Assembly: GCA_946894095.1 (NCBI GenBank)
Contig: OX335641.1
Span: 5,412,501 to 5,476,500 of the forward strand
From: Incurvaria masculella
Lineage: Eukaryota > Arthropoda > Insecta > Lepidoptera > Incurvariidae
Reading direction: 5' to 3'
DNA: 64,000 nucleotides
Below the pieces are notes generated by a model. It saw only the letters and a list, made by a program, of their open reading frames with translations, was not told where the DNA came from and did not search any database. Below are positions 1 to 11,842 of the stretch, one piece after another. Positions within the stretch are counted from its first letter, which is position 1; each line of letters starts with the position of its first letter. Made by a program: the position numbers and the translations under genes.

Positions 1-1091
1 CCATCGTATGGAACTCGATCACCGCATTATCCTCTTTACACCTAGAGCACCGTTGCACCTATCGAGTGGACGTGAATTTCAAGTATTCTTGGAAACTCTT
101 ACGCGGTAACGCTCCTTGCGTTCAAGGGTAAATTTATTCAAAATCCTTAGCATTCGACGTGATTACAGACAACGACGCGACGTCCCACAAAACCCCACGG
201 AACACGCACGCGACGCGTCGCGACACATTTTATGAGGTGCGATCAAAAAGTTCCGAGGTAGACGCAAAGATCTCATCGCGCAATATAATAATAATAATGT
301 CCGGAGTCAGCGCTCAGGTTATGACTGCCCTGCGCCGGAATGTGTTATGGGAGCAGAGGGAGCCAACTTTTATGCGTTTCGGGTCGTTCGTTTTACTTTT
401 CATCATATCTGCCAATATGCCGGTAGTGCAAAGTTGCTTACGAGGGATTGTGTTGTTTACTTGTACATTCTAGCTGCCTCCGATTCGTTACTGGGGCGCT
501 CTCGTTCGCCGGGTAACCAATTGGTGCGTGAACTTCGACGTGCAATCAACTTGGTTGGGGTTTGAAAAATCGGGAACGACTTCGAGGAACATTTACGTTG
601 ACGTGTGGAGCCGATCTTGAAAGGGATAGTCTGATATGATTTGCTTGCTCTTGAACGGTTATGAAAAAAATGTAAATTTGTCCTAACAAAATACCTGACT
701 TGAAATACCTACTGAAAGTCAAGTGTAGGGAGATGACTTCCGCCGCGGTTTTCGCGCGCTACACGCTCTCCGTCCTAGTAAGATTATTTTGGAAAATCGG
801 TTAAATGTAAATTGGAAAAGTAACGAGAAAACAAAAATAAAAATTTATTAATGTTACCGTTAGTCTTTAGTAACATATTTTTCCATTTTAATTTTTTTAT
901 TGCATTCTCAACACCAAGGCACATTCAAATTACTATTATCGTAGTAAATAGAAGTAAAATAAAATAAAACATGGATAGATATAAAAAAGTGAATGCGGGT
1001 AAATTTCAAAATGACGACTCAAAAGAATACATGTGATTCCATTGTGGTTCTTACCGTGCGTCCGAAGAGGCGGCTAAGGTATTTCTCATTC
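1..1091. other. no gene seen; mixed-composition non-coding DNA
   Basis: The first 560 bases are richer in CG dinucleotides than what follows. Short open frames there show no recognisable domain. The remainder is AT-rich. No repeat family from elsewhere in the window was recognised. Confidence 0.5.
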
Positions 1092-1242
1092 GTGGTTCAG
1101 TTTCCACCTAAAACTGTAAGTCACCTTCCACACTTAATTGGTTAGATGGTTAATCCAACCCGGGTTACTTCCATTGCATTGAATGAACGCTGGTTGAATC
1201 GGCAAAGAAAGTGGTCCCTGATTTTCCATCCAGTTTAATGTG
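1092..1242 (+). repeat. SINE family A fragment (body)
   Basis: It matches the body of the full-length copies at 4482 and 31093: a TAAAACTGTAAGTC segment, a CCCGGGTTACTTCCATTGCA segment, GAATGAACG, then TTTTCCATCCAGTTTAATG. The tRNA head and the 3' tail are missing. Confidence 0.7.
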
Positions 1243-1636
1243 TTATGAATAATAGGAGTGGTAATTATACGCTTACGAATTTCGGATGCTCAACATGGAA
1301 TGTTCGTTGCACTAAATGGCGTCCTGTGCAGTGATCTATACTTACGTTGTTCTTACGTGTCGTTGAATCTCGAAAAAATCAGGAGTGAGGTAATTCGTAA
1401 GCGAACTGACTGGCTGGCGCTACCATCAGTGCATGGTTAAACTAAAAAGTGACTACGTTGCTACTTCCTTACTCGATGAATACATGCCATGGGATGAATG
1501 ACATGGCATGTAGTTCCCATGTATTGATACATACATTACATTACTTACATGAGCTAATATCATTACAGCGGGTTTCGTATTAGCCATCCACGTCAGGTTA
1601 CATAAAAACAAGCATTCTACTGTAACTTAAACTAAA
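1243..1636. other. no gene seen; one small inverted repeat
   Basis: Non-coding. A 10-bp inverted repeat ACATGCCATG/CATGGCATGT with a 10-nt spacer lies near 1484-1513. Nothing else stands out. Confidence 0.5.
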
Positions 1637-2014
1637 CAGCTCGTGGTTAAGGGGCTAGAGGACTAGACTTTCATGCGCGCCGTTATGGGTTCAAATCCTC
1701 GCTCCGGTCATGCACCAATGTATTTCTCTTTCTGATTTGGATAAGTGCATTTCGTTACGAATGCGAGCTGTTCCAGGGTTAGGAACCCATGTAAAACTGT
1801 AGGTCTCCTTTCTCTACTAGGTGGTAATGGTTCGTACCACCTATCTTTAAAGCGGCAGTTAAAAAAATCCGTGTTTTCCACCCAGTTCAGTGTAAACGTG
1901 TTTATAGCGGGAATGGCATGGCACCTAATTCCTTCGGGAATGTGGTAAATTGAGCTAATAACGTGTCGGTAGTTTTGTGGTATTAGCCATCAATGTCGAT
2001 TTCATAAAAAAAAT
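1637..2014 (+). repeat. SINE family A, near full length
   Basis: A tRNA-related head carries a Pol III B-box-like GGTTCAAATCC at 1688-1698. It is followed by the family body (CATTTCGTTACGAATGCGAG, GTAAAACTGTAGGTCTCC, CCATCTTT-type segment, TTTTCCACCCAGTTCAGTG) and the tail TATTAGCCATCAATG ending in an A run. Drift from other copies suggests an old insertion. Confidence 0.85.
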
Positions 2015-2555
2015 GTAAAAGCACCTAAATACAAACATAACGTGCACGCAACGCCTAATAAGTAATGAATGTTCGGATCCTACCTGTTAGCGCGGAAGAA
2101 AAACAATGTTTACAATCGAGAGGATCCGCAAAAAAAATAAAACAATTCGTTCGCCATTTTGTCATCTGTATCTGGCTTCGGCTCCATTAATAACGCGGAC
2201 TTATCCCTCACATAATCTGCCGACTCATTTCCACTTTTCGGCGCACCACTTTTTTATGCGTCCTATAGAAAATATAAATCCGTAAAATCTTCATATCTCC
2301 CCTCGCGGCCAGATTTATTGTCGCGTATAGATTATGCGATAAGCTAAACAATTTCGACGTTTTATTTTGTGGTAACTTTTCGATCGCCCCTCATTTTAGG
2401 ACATTTTGATTTTAAACTATGTAAGTTACAATGTTTTATGGTATTTTAATACGCGTTGGACGGGAAGATCGCTCACTGATATGCGGTCATTTCATGTCAT
2501 GGCTCATAGTTGCGCTACAAGTATGTATTTTGTGCCTATGTATGTCTGCTGATTT
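2015..2555. other. no gene seen
   Basis: Mostly AT-rich non-coding sequence. GGATCC occurs twice (2075 and 2123 regions) without wider symmetry. No exon or repeat recognised. Confidence 0.45.
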
Positions 2556-2559
2556 CCGG

Positions 2560-2870
2560 ACATTTAATGAGGACTGAAGACAACAGATGGACCAAAATAA
2601 CTGCGGAATGGCATCCAAGAGATGGAAAAAGAAACAAAGGACGACAAAGAAAGCGATGGGACGATGATATCGCAAAGACCGCTGGAAAATATGGACAAGA
2701 GCAGCTAAAGACAGAAGAGCATGGATCTCGATTGGGGAGACCTATGCCCTGCTATGGGGAACTCAGTAAACTACTTTTTACAACAGAAATAACATAACTG
2801 TAAACTGAGTAAATAAGAGGCTTTATTATTGTTATATATTATTATTATTATTATGTTTGCTGATAATTTT
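2560..2870 (+). pseudogene. non-LTR retrotransposon (RTE-like) C-terminal remnant
   Basis: The reading frame near 2575-2690 gives DNRWTKITAEWHPRDGKRNK and then GRQRKRWDDDIAKTAG. This is the characteristic end of the reverse-transcriptase ORF of insect RTE/CR1-like LINEs (DNRW, W.PRDG.R..GRP..RW.DDI..AG). After AGK the expected W.RAA.DR..W continuation is found in a different frame (near 2690), so one base has been gained or lost. A (TTA)n run at 2822-2856 looks like the LINE tail. The element is 5' truncated and inactive. Confidence 0.8.
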
Positions 2871-4481
2871 GGATCGGTAGTTAACTCGAGGCTACATTTT
2901 GAACATCACGCCTCTTCGCTAAGCCAATAATTTGATTTTTGTAGTCGCGCTTCCATGTATAAGTAAAAAAATGTATTATAATATTTTGTTAACTGCCTAA
3001 ATATCACCTAGTAATTTTTTTCTGCTAATTAGTGTTAAATTATGCTCTCTAAAAACAAGCAATAATAAAAAAAACACTCCCGGTTAATAAATATCTAGAA
3101 TAGCTTCAAGTTGCCTACAGGGATCTGTTACGTTAAGTTGTGGCATTTTATTCTCTTATTACATTAACATTACTAAATTATGCTAAAAATTCCTAAAAAC
3201 TCCGTCGATCTTATCAATTTTGTCCACTTTTCAAGGGCAATTTTGCGCGATGTAGCGATTCTACAAATGCCCATGCTTACACGATGTGTTTGATGCTTAC
3301 CACCACATTTAGTTCAATATTTTATAGTATAAGCTCTATAATAGTATAATCATAATATAATACGTGTCCAATCGTACATGGAGTGAACATTTTTACTAGT
3401 CGCTTCCTCCAATATAGAATCCATGGTTTAAGAATCGGCATCTTCACCATAATCTATGCTCTTTCCGATGATATCTTCTTACCCTACCCTTCCTAAGACC
3501 TGTCGCGATGAGATAAGGCATATCACAACAGTTTAATGACTTTCCATCCACGGATTACGTGTCCGCAAAATGCTAGGACGACTGCGAAACAACGCGGCCG
3601 CTTGACACGTGGCGTAAAGCAAAAACATTCGGGGGACTTATTTTAAAATTTACATCTAAAATCCGAGCTTATCAAATCTGATTGCTATTTAAATTTTGTC
3701 ACTTCTACCTACGTTTTCGGTCGAAAGAGGGGACAATATACAGATAAATATTGATGAATATTGTCCAAAATAGTACTTACATTAATAGGTATGTACCAAA
3801 GTTCCCGTTGATAAACATATATTCAGTATAATTTATATTACGAATGCGGGTTAAATCGATATAAAAATTGTAGCCTCTCTTGACTACTTACTAGTCGGTA
3901 GAGTTAGGTTAGGTAGGTTAGAAATATTGCTACTTGATACGCGTCAGAAATGGACTGAAGCTTTCTCCAAGCATTTCCAGAAAATTTCCAGGCACCGATT
4001 AGGTGATTGAACAATCAACGTCAGCGAAATTAAGCTTCAACTGGCTCATTTTAGTTCGTTTATCATCGACATTTCACTCTCAACTCACTAGTTCACCGAA
4101 ATTACACATTAACGTAAAACTCGGACTAAGGGTTTCGGTCAAAGCGCCACGTGTCACAAGATTGAGTGATGCTACACCGATCAAACTCGCTGCGGCCGTC
4201 TTGATGCTCGCATGGCTGTGTTACTATCGTCGTTGTGTAACATATTTAAGATTTAATTTAAATTTCCCAAAAACTTGGTGCGTGCTAAGTCATTCTTCCA
4301 GGAAAATCCACAAATTAGTCACATAAACACTCAATTCTTCCTACCCATTCAGCTACTGGTGTGAATACGTGTGAGTAGAATGGCAGTTCAATATAGCCTT
4401 CACTGATGAAATGTTGTTTATTCTATTTGTGTTTTGTTATCACTACAGTCAGCCGTAACTTCGCCTTTTATTTATTTATTT
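2871..4481. other. no gene seen
   Basis: AT-rich non-coding sequence. The longest open frame here (4003-4326 +) has no recognisable domain and poor codon character. No repeat family identified. Confidence 0.45.
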
Positions 4482-4892
4482 CTTTTTTTTTTTATGCGAC
4501 CTGACATGGATGGCTAATACCACACAACTACCGTTATGATATTAGCCCAATACACCACATTCCCGAAGGAATTAGGTGCCATGCCAGGACCTTCCCTTTA
4601 TGAGCACGGCTACATTGAACTGGATGGAAAACACGGACAATTTTTCATTGCCGCTTCGACCATCTTTTCATCCAATGCGATGGTACCAACCCGGGCGGGC
4701 TTAAACCCTACCACCTAGTAGGGGAAGGGGACCTACAGTTTTACATGGATTCCGAACCATGGAGCAGCTCGCATTCGTGACGAAATGCACTTATCGAACT
4801 CTGAAAGAGAAAGACAGTGGTGCAAGTTGGTATTGAACCCGGGCCTCTGGTACGCTAAGCCGGTCCCCGCGCCACTAGGCTACGAGCCGCTT
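4482..4892 (-). repeat. SINE family A, full length, antisense
   Basis: Best-preserved minus-strand copy. Read on the minus strand it begins GCGGCTCGTAGCCTAGTGG (Pol III A-box-like TAGCCTAGTGG) and has a B-box-like GGTTCAATACC, then the CATTTCGTCACGAATGCGAG segment, GTAAAACTGTAGGTCCCC, a CTAGGTGGTAGGGTTTAAGC segment, CATTGGATGAAAAGATGG, TTTTCCATCCAGTTCAATG, and GGTATTAGCCATCCATG before a terminal A/T run. It serves as the reference for other copies. Confidence 0.9.
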
Positions 4893-5244
4893 AAGAAAGA
4901 GACCACCGCATCGGATTCATGAAGGGGTGAGCAGAGAATACAGTCATACACAGAACTATCCTCCGGTTGAAACATTTAAGGGGAAATACTACCCTAGAAA
5001 GACCGTACATGTAAGATATCGTATTGTATTTTTAGATTTCCCAATAAGCACTTTCATGCACACATTGTTATCGGAAAAACTTGGCATGGAACCATTCTAT
5101 GATTTAAACTAATACAATTTGGTCCATGCCGTTAGTTGGGGTGAATGCGTCCTCGATTCGCCCATGTTTTGATTGCTTGTAATTAATATCAATTCAAAAT
5201 TAAAAATATTCACAAACGTGACTCTGTGTAGATAATAGATTAGT

Positions 5245-5300
5245 CAATATCTTCTTCTTCTGCCTTTTGCTGTCCACTGCTGGACGTTTTCGATTTCGTC
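5245..5300 (-). repeat. LINE (RTE-like) 3' tail fragment
   Basis: CTTCTTCTTCTGCC followed by GCTGTCCACTGCTGGACG matches the antisense 3' end of the LINE relic at 46735. On the minus strand this would read ...VQQW-type ending plus a GAA-rich tail. Only about 55 bases remain. Confidence 0.6.
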
Positions 5301-5498
5301 AAGTATGAAAGTATGCAACCACTATAGTCCTGCTATCTCGGACGCGCTTGCCTAACCGCGTTTTCACTGATTTCTCGAATTACCTTGTGTGAACAATACA
5401 ATTTATCTGATATGAAAAATACAGGGAAAGGCTACCATTGTTGATCATTTGTATATAAATCTCTAAAATCATCAAAGTTACGGCATTACCTGCTTTTT

Positions 5499-5792
5499 AG
5501 GGTTCCGTACCCAAAGGGTGAAAACGGAACCCTATTACTAAGCCTTCGCTGTCCGTCCGTCCGTCCGTCCGTCCGTCTATCCGTCTGTCACAGGGCTGTA
5601 TCTCAGTAACCGTAACAGGTAGACAGCTAAAATGTTCACAGAGTGTGTATTTATTTTGCCGCTATAATAACAAATAGGTAAGAATAAAAAGTAATTAAAA
5701 TTAAAGGGGGCTCCCATACAAAAAACGTGTTTTTTTTTTACGATGGTACGGAACCCTTCGTGTGCGAGTCAGACTCGCACTTGGCCGGTTTT
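5499..5792 (+). repeat. lepidopteran (TCCG)n-bearing interspersed element, copy 1
   Basis: It starts AGGGTTCCGTACC (5499-5511) and has the inverse GGTACGGAACCCT at 5745-5757, a perfect 13-bp inverted repeat. Close to the 5' end a second ACGGAACCCT creates a short hairpin. A (TCCG)n run lies near 5552-5575. A 9-bp stem with a 1-nt spacer (GTGCGAGTC-A-GACTCGCAC, 5762-5780) precedes the terminal TTGGCCGG. The same architecture occurs at 11843. This type of repeat is abundant in moths and butterflies; the 3' hairpin is reminiscent of Helitron ends, but no CTRR terminus is visible. Confidence 0.85.
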
Positions 5793-6040
5793 ACACCCTG
5801 TTTTTAAATGTGATTGTTCATTTCGACTGATTCAGCATTAATCCATGGCGCAGTGCACAATTACAAAATACAGGGAAAAAAGAAATATGCAAGCTAACTT
5901 TCTTAGTATTTTCAAGACGAACATTTTACCAACAACTTAATCAAAACGTGACGGATAGATTAAAAAAACCCCCACCTGTTTCATTATCAACTTGGTTCCG
6001 CAAAGAAAAGAAGACTGTCGCATAAAAATGGAGGCGCAGA
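5793..6040. other. no gene seen
   Basis: Short AT-rich non-coding interval between the repeat and the GC-rich block. Nothing recognised. Confidence 0.4.
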
Positions 6041-6049
6041 TTAAAATTT

Positions 6050-6260
6050 AATCGTTATCTTTTTTTATTTAATTAATAAAGCAAAGGTGACTCCCGGCGG
6101 GAGGGAGACGAGAGAAAAAAAATTAAACGTCAGAATTACAAGAGAATTTCTTTTAATTATGTCGGCGGGGGCGCGAGGGAGGGGGGGGGGAGGCGGGTGG
6201 CTGGAGGCGGGCGGGACGAAATTTTAATCTGCTCTAATTACATTTTCTTAATTTGAAAAG
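6050..6260. promoter_or_regulatory. GC-rich block flanked by homeodomain-type AATTA sites
   Basis: A G-rich core (6160-6220) is bracketed by TTTAATTATG, TTTAATTAATAAAG, CTAATTACA and TTAATTTG motifs, which fit homeodomain binding cores. It lies in the presumed HGTX intron and is not repetitive within the window. Regulatory role is inference only. Confidence 0.3.
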
Positions 6261-7635
6261 TTGTTTCTTTGTGCCGCCATGTCGTGTTGTGTTGCGCAGA
6301 TTCGTTTTAAGATATTTAAAATAGCTAGCAAGTATTTAAACACTACAATATATGCAGAGATACAAGACTTCAATTAGTGTTCAAGGCCTATATTTTTTTA
6401 TGTGAGGATTTCCTATATTTGCTTGACTATAAATTCCCTAATTAATCGCAAAGTGTGGGTTGCATGCACTAAGCATTGAATGGTTGGATTAATGCGTGTA
6501 AGCTAGTGAATTATGGGATGGAGGTGAGGTATGAGAAAAGTGAATTTTGAACATTTCGGGGGGGCCCAAAAGTTCAACCGGGCTGCGCCCTCGAACTCCA
6601 TAGTATAATGAATCTTCTCCTATGAACTGGAGAAACTATTTAAAAATTAAAAATGTAAATTTGAGTCAACGTAAAAATAGATGTAACTATAACAGTAAAT
6701 TTGTGCAAACGCGTTCACCCCCTCGCTCTGAAGAGGAAAGCTTATAAGATTATTTTAAAGGCGCCACATTAACATTTTTATGAACCGTTCAGTTTTTTAC
6801 CGCTTCTAAGCAAAGAGTTGAATACCGTAAAAGGAGTCGGGAACACAAATTGGAGATAATTTTCTCGATCTTTTTGCTTCATCTGAATTATAAAGTTTTT
6901 TTAAAAGACACTTTGCTTAATGAATTGCAACTGTTGTTTATGTTATTAATTTTTATATTTATGCTTTTTGGGCATAAAATTTGATTCTCCTTAGAGATTG
7001 TGCGAATAAAGTGCTTTTACGTGATATTACATACATACAGGGGTAAGCAGAGATGGCTGCCATAGAGAGCATAATTCTTTCGCTCCTTTCAAAGAAAAAG
7101 TGCTCGCTACGAAGTACCTTTTCGAAAGTAATAAATTGTTTTATTCCTACTTCGCTAATTGGTTTGGTGCTTGCGTAGAAAAACCAATACTTCAAAACAG
7201 GCTTCCAAAGAAATGAGAGCTGCATCGAAATGAATCTGGATTTTTTTACTTTTGTTGCCCATTAGCCGGACAGTGCTGCCATCTATCAAAAAATGCTATT
7301 CCAATTTACCTATCGCCAATGAAAACACGGTCACAAATTCTTCAAAAAACATTCACTATCAACCGTTTCCACCAATAAAAAATAATTTCCACGGTCCCAA
7401 GAGGCGATGCGCAAACCGTTACATATCAGGTTAAGATACAAGAAAAAAGATCTCTATGTTCGTACGAGTACGGCAGTATTTTGGGTTGTGGGATTTTTTA
7501 CATACTCCGTTTTGGTATTCGTCATATCCGGCACAATTTCAAACGGAATTAACCCTTTGTGGATTGCATGTAGGGGTGAAATTCGATTGGACGGTTTGAT
7601 TGCGATTGAGGCTTTATTTAGTGGAGGACATAGTG
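6261..7635. other. no gene seen
   Basis: AT-rich non-coding DNA. Open frames on both strands (e.g. 6959-7225 -) lack recognisable domains. Confidence 0.4.
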
Positions 7636-7639
7636 TCAA

Positions 7640-7830
7640 TTTAATCAAGGTTTTTGCGGCAGCGGCAGCGGTGGTGGCAATCAGTGGATGTGACGTCACG
7701 GCGGCTTGATGCATTCCCCGCTCGGGTGACGTCAGAGCGCGAGATGAATGTGTTTGATGAGCAATTTGTATGGGCACAGATGATTGCCCTGGCTCGCTAC
7801 TGTCATCAATGCACAGACTGTTGTAGAAAT
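7640..7830. promoter_or_regulatory. candidate enhancer with two perfect CRE palindromes
   Basis: Two perfect TGACGTCA sites lie at 7691-7698 and 7727-7734, 36 bp apart start to start. The block is GC-richer than its surroundings and non-repetitive, with a preceding (GCGGCA)-like run. TGACGTCA is the binding site for CREB/ATF-type bZIP factors. Location in the putative HGTX intron makes an intronic enhancer plausible but unproven. Confidence 0.4.
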
Positions 7831-7872
7831 GGCAATATGGTATTTTCATCAAAACTTGGTTATTTTTTTTAA

Positions 7873-9048
7873 ACTAAGGATAATTCTGTGTCCTTGTTTC
7901 CTAGACAATATTTGTTGACAACCGGTCGCGTACAACCTTTAAGATTTTATCAACAATGTGTAGATACACACCGCACCTCTTCTTCATCTCTAAGGTTGAA
8001 TGATAGAGAAATGCATCATTGCATTAATTCCCCCTTTTTGTATACCACATCAAAAAATATATATTCATTTTCATTACATTTAACAAAATGATCATTGCTT
8101 CAATGTTTTTCCTGAAGTATTCAAACGTTATATATTTTTTCTAATTTTAAAAGATATTGCACATGCCGCAGTTTGCTTTTTTAAAATACACATTCTTAAA
8201 TTATTTGGCGCTCTATCGTCATATATACCGAAGTATATGTGCATGAATAAATGTTATTAGGTGTCAATTAAGGCGCTAGGACTAGCCAACTACTCGCGCC
8301 ATACAAATGCACTTTTTAACAAATGTAATAATATGTAGTGAAACTCTTCAGCAAATCCAAATAGAACTCCAGACTGATAATGGATTGTTAATATTTTTTT
8401 TATTCCATCATTTATTTAAATAATAATAAAAATAAAAAAGTTGATTTTTCTCATTAGAAATCTGAAAGTAATTCGATTTCTAGAAATAAGCAAAAACAGC
8501 ATATATGCATAAACAAAAAATTCCATTTGCTTTTAGATTTCTACATTTAGTCAAAAAAGTTCGGAAATGGACACCGTTTCTGCAATGTATTTTGTATAGA
8601 AAAAGGAAACATACATTAACGAAAATAGTTCGATTCCTAGACAAGGAATCATATATTGTAAGAATGACACTTATAATCGTCAGACTTAGTTAGTTAACTT
8701 GGGGTGCCTCGTCTAACTTTGCGATTTGGCTAGTACCAGGGCCTTAACAGCGTAAAACGCGGCCATTTAATCATCCAAAAGTACCAGTATGTTAATCAAT
8801 GCGTTTATTAATAATGTATACATAAAACATACTATGTATGTTGTGTACAAGAGAGAGAACGTCTGTCTGTCTGTAGCAATATACGGTACATCGAAACAGG
8901 CGCCAGGCTGCCCCCAATGAGATATTGATCATTTGCGTACGTGAAGCCACGGAAGGAACACATTCGTAGATACTATTCTCCAACTTTTTTTGGTAAATAA
9001 TGGATTTTATTTTGTAAATTAATGATTGTCTTTCATGCGATGTCTGGG
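7873..9048. other. no gene seen
   Basis: AT-rich non-coding DNA without recognised repeats. A short (TCTG)n run lies at 8862-8873. Confidence 0.4.
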
Positions 9049-9050
9049 TT

Positions 9051-9201
9051 CTTTCCATCCAGTTCAATGTAGCCGTGCTCATAAAGGAAAGGTCCTGGCA
9101 TGGCACCTAATTCCTTCGGGAATGTGGTGCTTTGGGCTAATATCCTAACGGTAGTTGTGTGGTATTAGCCATCCATGTCAACCTGCATGAAAAAAAAACA
9201 A
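9051..9201 (+). repeat. SINE family A, 3' half
   Basis: CTTTCCATCCAGTTCAATGT, CCGTGCTCATAAAGGAAAGG, TGGCATGGCACCTAATTCC, GGGCTAATATCCTAACGG and GGTATTAGCCATCCATG match the end of the family, with a terminal A run. The copy is 5' truncated. Confidence 0.85.
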
Positions 9202-9329
9202 TTAAAATGTTTTTTACACTTACTGCTATTGGTTTTAACTCAAATTAAATATGTATTTATTAAAAAATATAAACTCGGATTGAAGTTATGAATTCCCGAC
9301 CCGAGTCCCCGAGCTCCCCCGAGCAGCAT

Positions 9330-9660
9330 CACGGTAAATTATCAAAGGCGTGAGCAGTGGGATGAAATGCTTGTAACTTGAGAAATAATTACCCGACTCG
9401 CGGTTTGTATCTACGTCTAGCCTGATTATACTGATAAAAGGTAGGTTAACTGGACCAGAATAATGAGCAGTGGAGGTGAAATGAATTTAACAAAATAATA
9501 CAAGAAATGCACTTGCATCGATCTCCATGGAAATTGGCGAAGTACATCACTCTAAAAATTACAAGAGGGGAGAACAGTGGAGTAAACTCTAATAACTTGC
9601 GAATCACTCATCCGATTAATATGTGGATAGTATCTACGTATATCTCCGGGTGTGTTCGGG
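9330..9660. repeat. two diverged direct copies of an unknown sequence
   Basis: Segments at about 9350-9425 and 9570-9650 share the order GAGCAGTGG/GAACAGTGG, TAACTTG(A/C)GAA, CCGA.T and GTATCTACGT. The similarity is loose but collinear. It could be an old duplication or two related repeat fragments. No coding potential seen. Confidence 0.35.
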
Positions 9661-10137
9661 TTCCCGATGGGTGACTGTTTTACTTCATCAACGGTGACGA
9701 TCTACTTTTAATTCGGGAAATAATTCAGCCAGAAATTAGTCCAAAACGACATTGACGTGAGCGGAGCCAGCTTCCTGAGCTAGTAATTTGATAGTTATCG
9801 ACGTGATGAAATAAAAGTATTATTCTTGTACTTTCTCCTCCTCATTGCGTATATGGCTTCATGTGGCAAAAGTATAATGGATCTGAATGTAGTAGGCATG
9901 GTACAAGAGCCATCTACTATCGCCAGAACGCACATTACTATGTAAGAAAGGTCATCATATAAACGCTAATAGGTAATGATCGACTAAGGGTTTGAAGTGT
10001 GAAAATGGGAGTCAACGTAAATAATAATAATCTTGGAGTTTATGAATTACTCTGTTTGTAATTATCGATAGAGCAGATGTATTAGTAGGCTATTACAATT
10101 ATTATAGATATCCATATTATTTTAGTTAATCTTTCTC

Positions 10138-10470
10138 GTGTCTTTTTTTTCGCAAGTCGGCCCACTAAACGACCAATCGCCGGATGAAAAACCTAACCTA
10201 ACCCAACCGCATTCCGTCTCCCCGCAGGCCCAATCGGCACTTTCGCTCAATCCTTCCCATCAATCTACATCCAAAGCCTCCATCATTAACCCGCCACACA
10301 TTAGGCGACGATCCCGAGATCTGGTAATCTCCGGGCGCGCCTCGGGGCCATTAGCATCGCGTCACTATTTGTCAGTCCGTCCCGATATCTCTGCTCGACG
10401 CCATTCCTGCTCTGACGAAGCACTTTCTAGGCGAGACGGCTCCTCTGTCCAAAGATAAAGGTTCCGACTG
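10138..10470. promoter_or_regulatory. GC-rich unique block, candidate conserved non-coding element
   Basis: The block stands out from the AT-rich surroundings through GGCGACGATCCCGAG-like and CATTAGCATCGCGTCAC motifs. An open frame (106 codons, +) spans it but has no recognisable domain and a Ser/Arg-rich, non-biased composition, so I do not call a gene. A CCCCGCAG acceptor-like stretch exists near 10220, which leaves an unrecognised exon possible. Confidence 0.3.
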
Positions 10471-11842
10471 CAAGCCGGAAGGGCAATGCTTTGATTGTCG
10501 TTTGTTTGCAATGTTATTCCACCTAGATATTTTGATCATTTATCATCACTTCGGACCAACTAGGGTTGACTAAAGGATATCATTCATAGTGATAAGTACG
10601 CCTTTGTGCAGTTATCCTGTGGTGTGTTGTTATTTTGTATAAATTTTTGACCATAGTGTACCCCTTCCGTTTTCCTATGCAGGACATATTCATACTCATT
10701 CAGATTACGCGTAACTGTAAGGTCAGGTGATTTTCTTCTTTTGTTTCATAAATCTATTTTCATTTTTCTTCATCATGTCCAAACGTATTTTATCCCAGAG
10801 TTGGCTATCTTTAGTAAGTTACTCATCAACTAGTAAACATATAAGCCTATCTGATTTATTGTAATATTGTAACAGTGTTAATGTAGTTACCGGATATTTT
10901 TTATTTATTTTTGGTCTCGAACAATTTCTTACTTGAAATGAATGTTTTATGGTTTATAGCGGACCTTACAGACGTTTTCCAAACGTTGCAAATCAAATAA
11001 TAACATAGAACTCGATCGCAGCGCCACCACCACTTGTGGATCTAAATCACCAAGGGACTCCCATAAACACAGAAAAAAACTTCATCAAAATCGGTCTAGC
11101 CGATTAGGAGGCATGCAGTGGTGTGTGGAAGAATTATATATGTAAAGAAGTATAATCACATTTATTTGACACTATAGAATGCGATCTTTGTTGTGATTTT
11201 CTTGTACTCAGCCAGTTTTCTTACCGCCGTTTCTTGAATTCATACGCCTATGGAGATAGCATAACTTTATGATGATTAGCCATTCGACAGCAATCTTATT
11301 CAGAATTCAAAGTAAAACAGTTACGACCCATAACTTAACACTTAAGAGTACGCGATAAACTCCCTAGTAATTGAACACGACTTCCATCTTTTCCATTAAT
11401 AAATGAATGTAAATATTTTTATAGACAAATATTGCTCCCAAAACGCCATTATATGCCAACGCCTAGTCTTGAAAAAATAATAAAAATACACATAATTATT
11501 TGACTCGCGATAGACAGGGACTTTGCGGAGGGGAGCGATCGAACGCGAAAAAACAAAAGAATAAAGTAAGAGAGAGTGAATAGGGGCAAGTCGATGAAAT
11601 AGAGCGTATGACGTGTTAGAGTGAGATGTGAATATGACCGCACGCTTCGTGTGCGAGCACTTAAGTAATTGAATGCGGGGCGAGAGGCAAGTTGGGACAT
11701 AAAAGAAGACGCGAAAATAATTTTTCAATGGTCCGTTGTAGTAGAGTAGCAGCTCTCAATTGTGATAATTTAATTTCCTCAAAAACTTGGGTATCAGTAT
11801 TCGGTGCAAATGTAACTGATATTTAGCATCGATTCCTTTTTT
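10471..11842. other. no gene seen; small repeat relic at 11050-11140
   Basis: AT-rich non-coding. Near 11085-11110 the phrase TTCATCAAAATCGGTCTAGC is a common moth-repeat signature and is related to sequences at 51230 and 51460. Minus-strand open frames at 11396-11728 lack domains. Confidence 0.4.
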
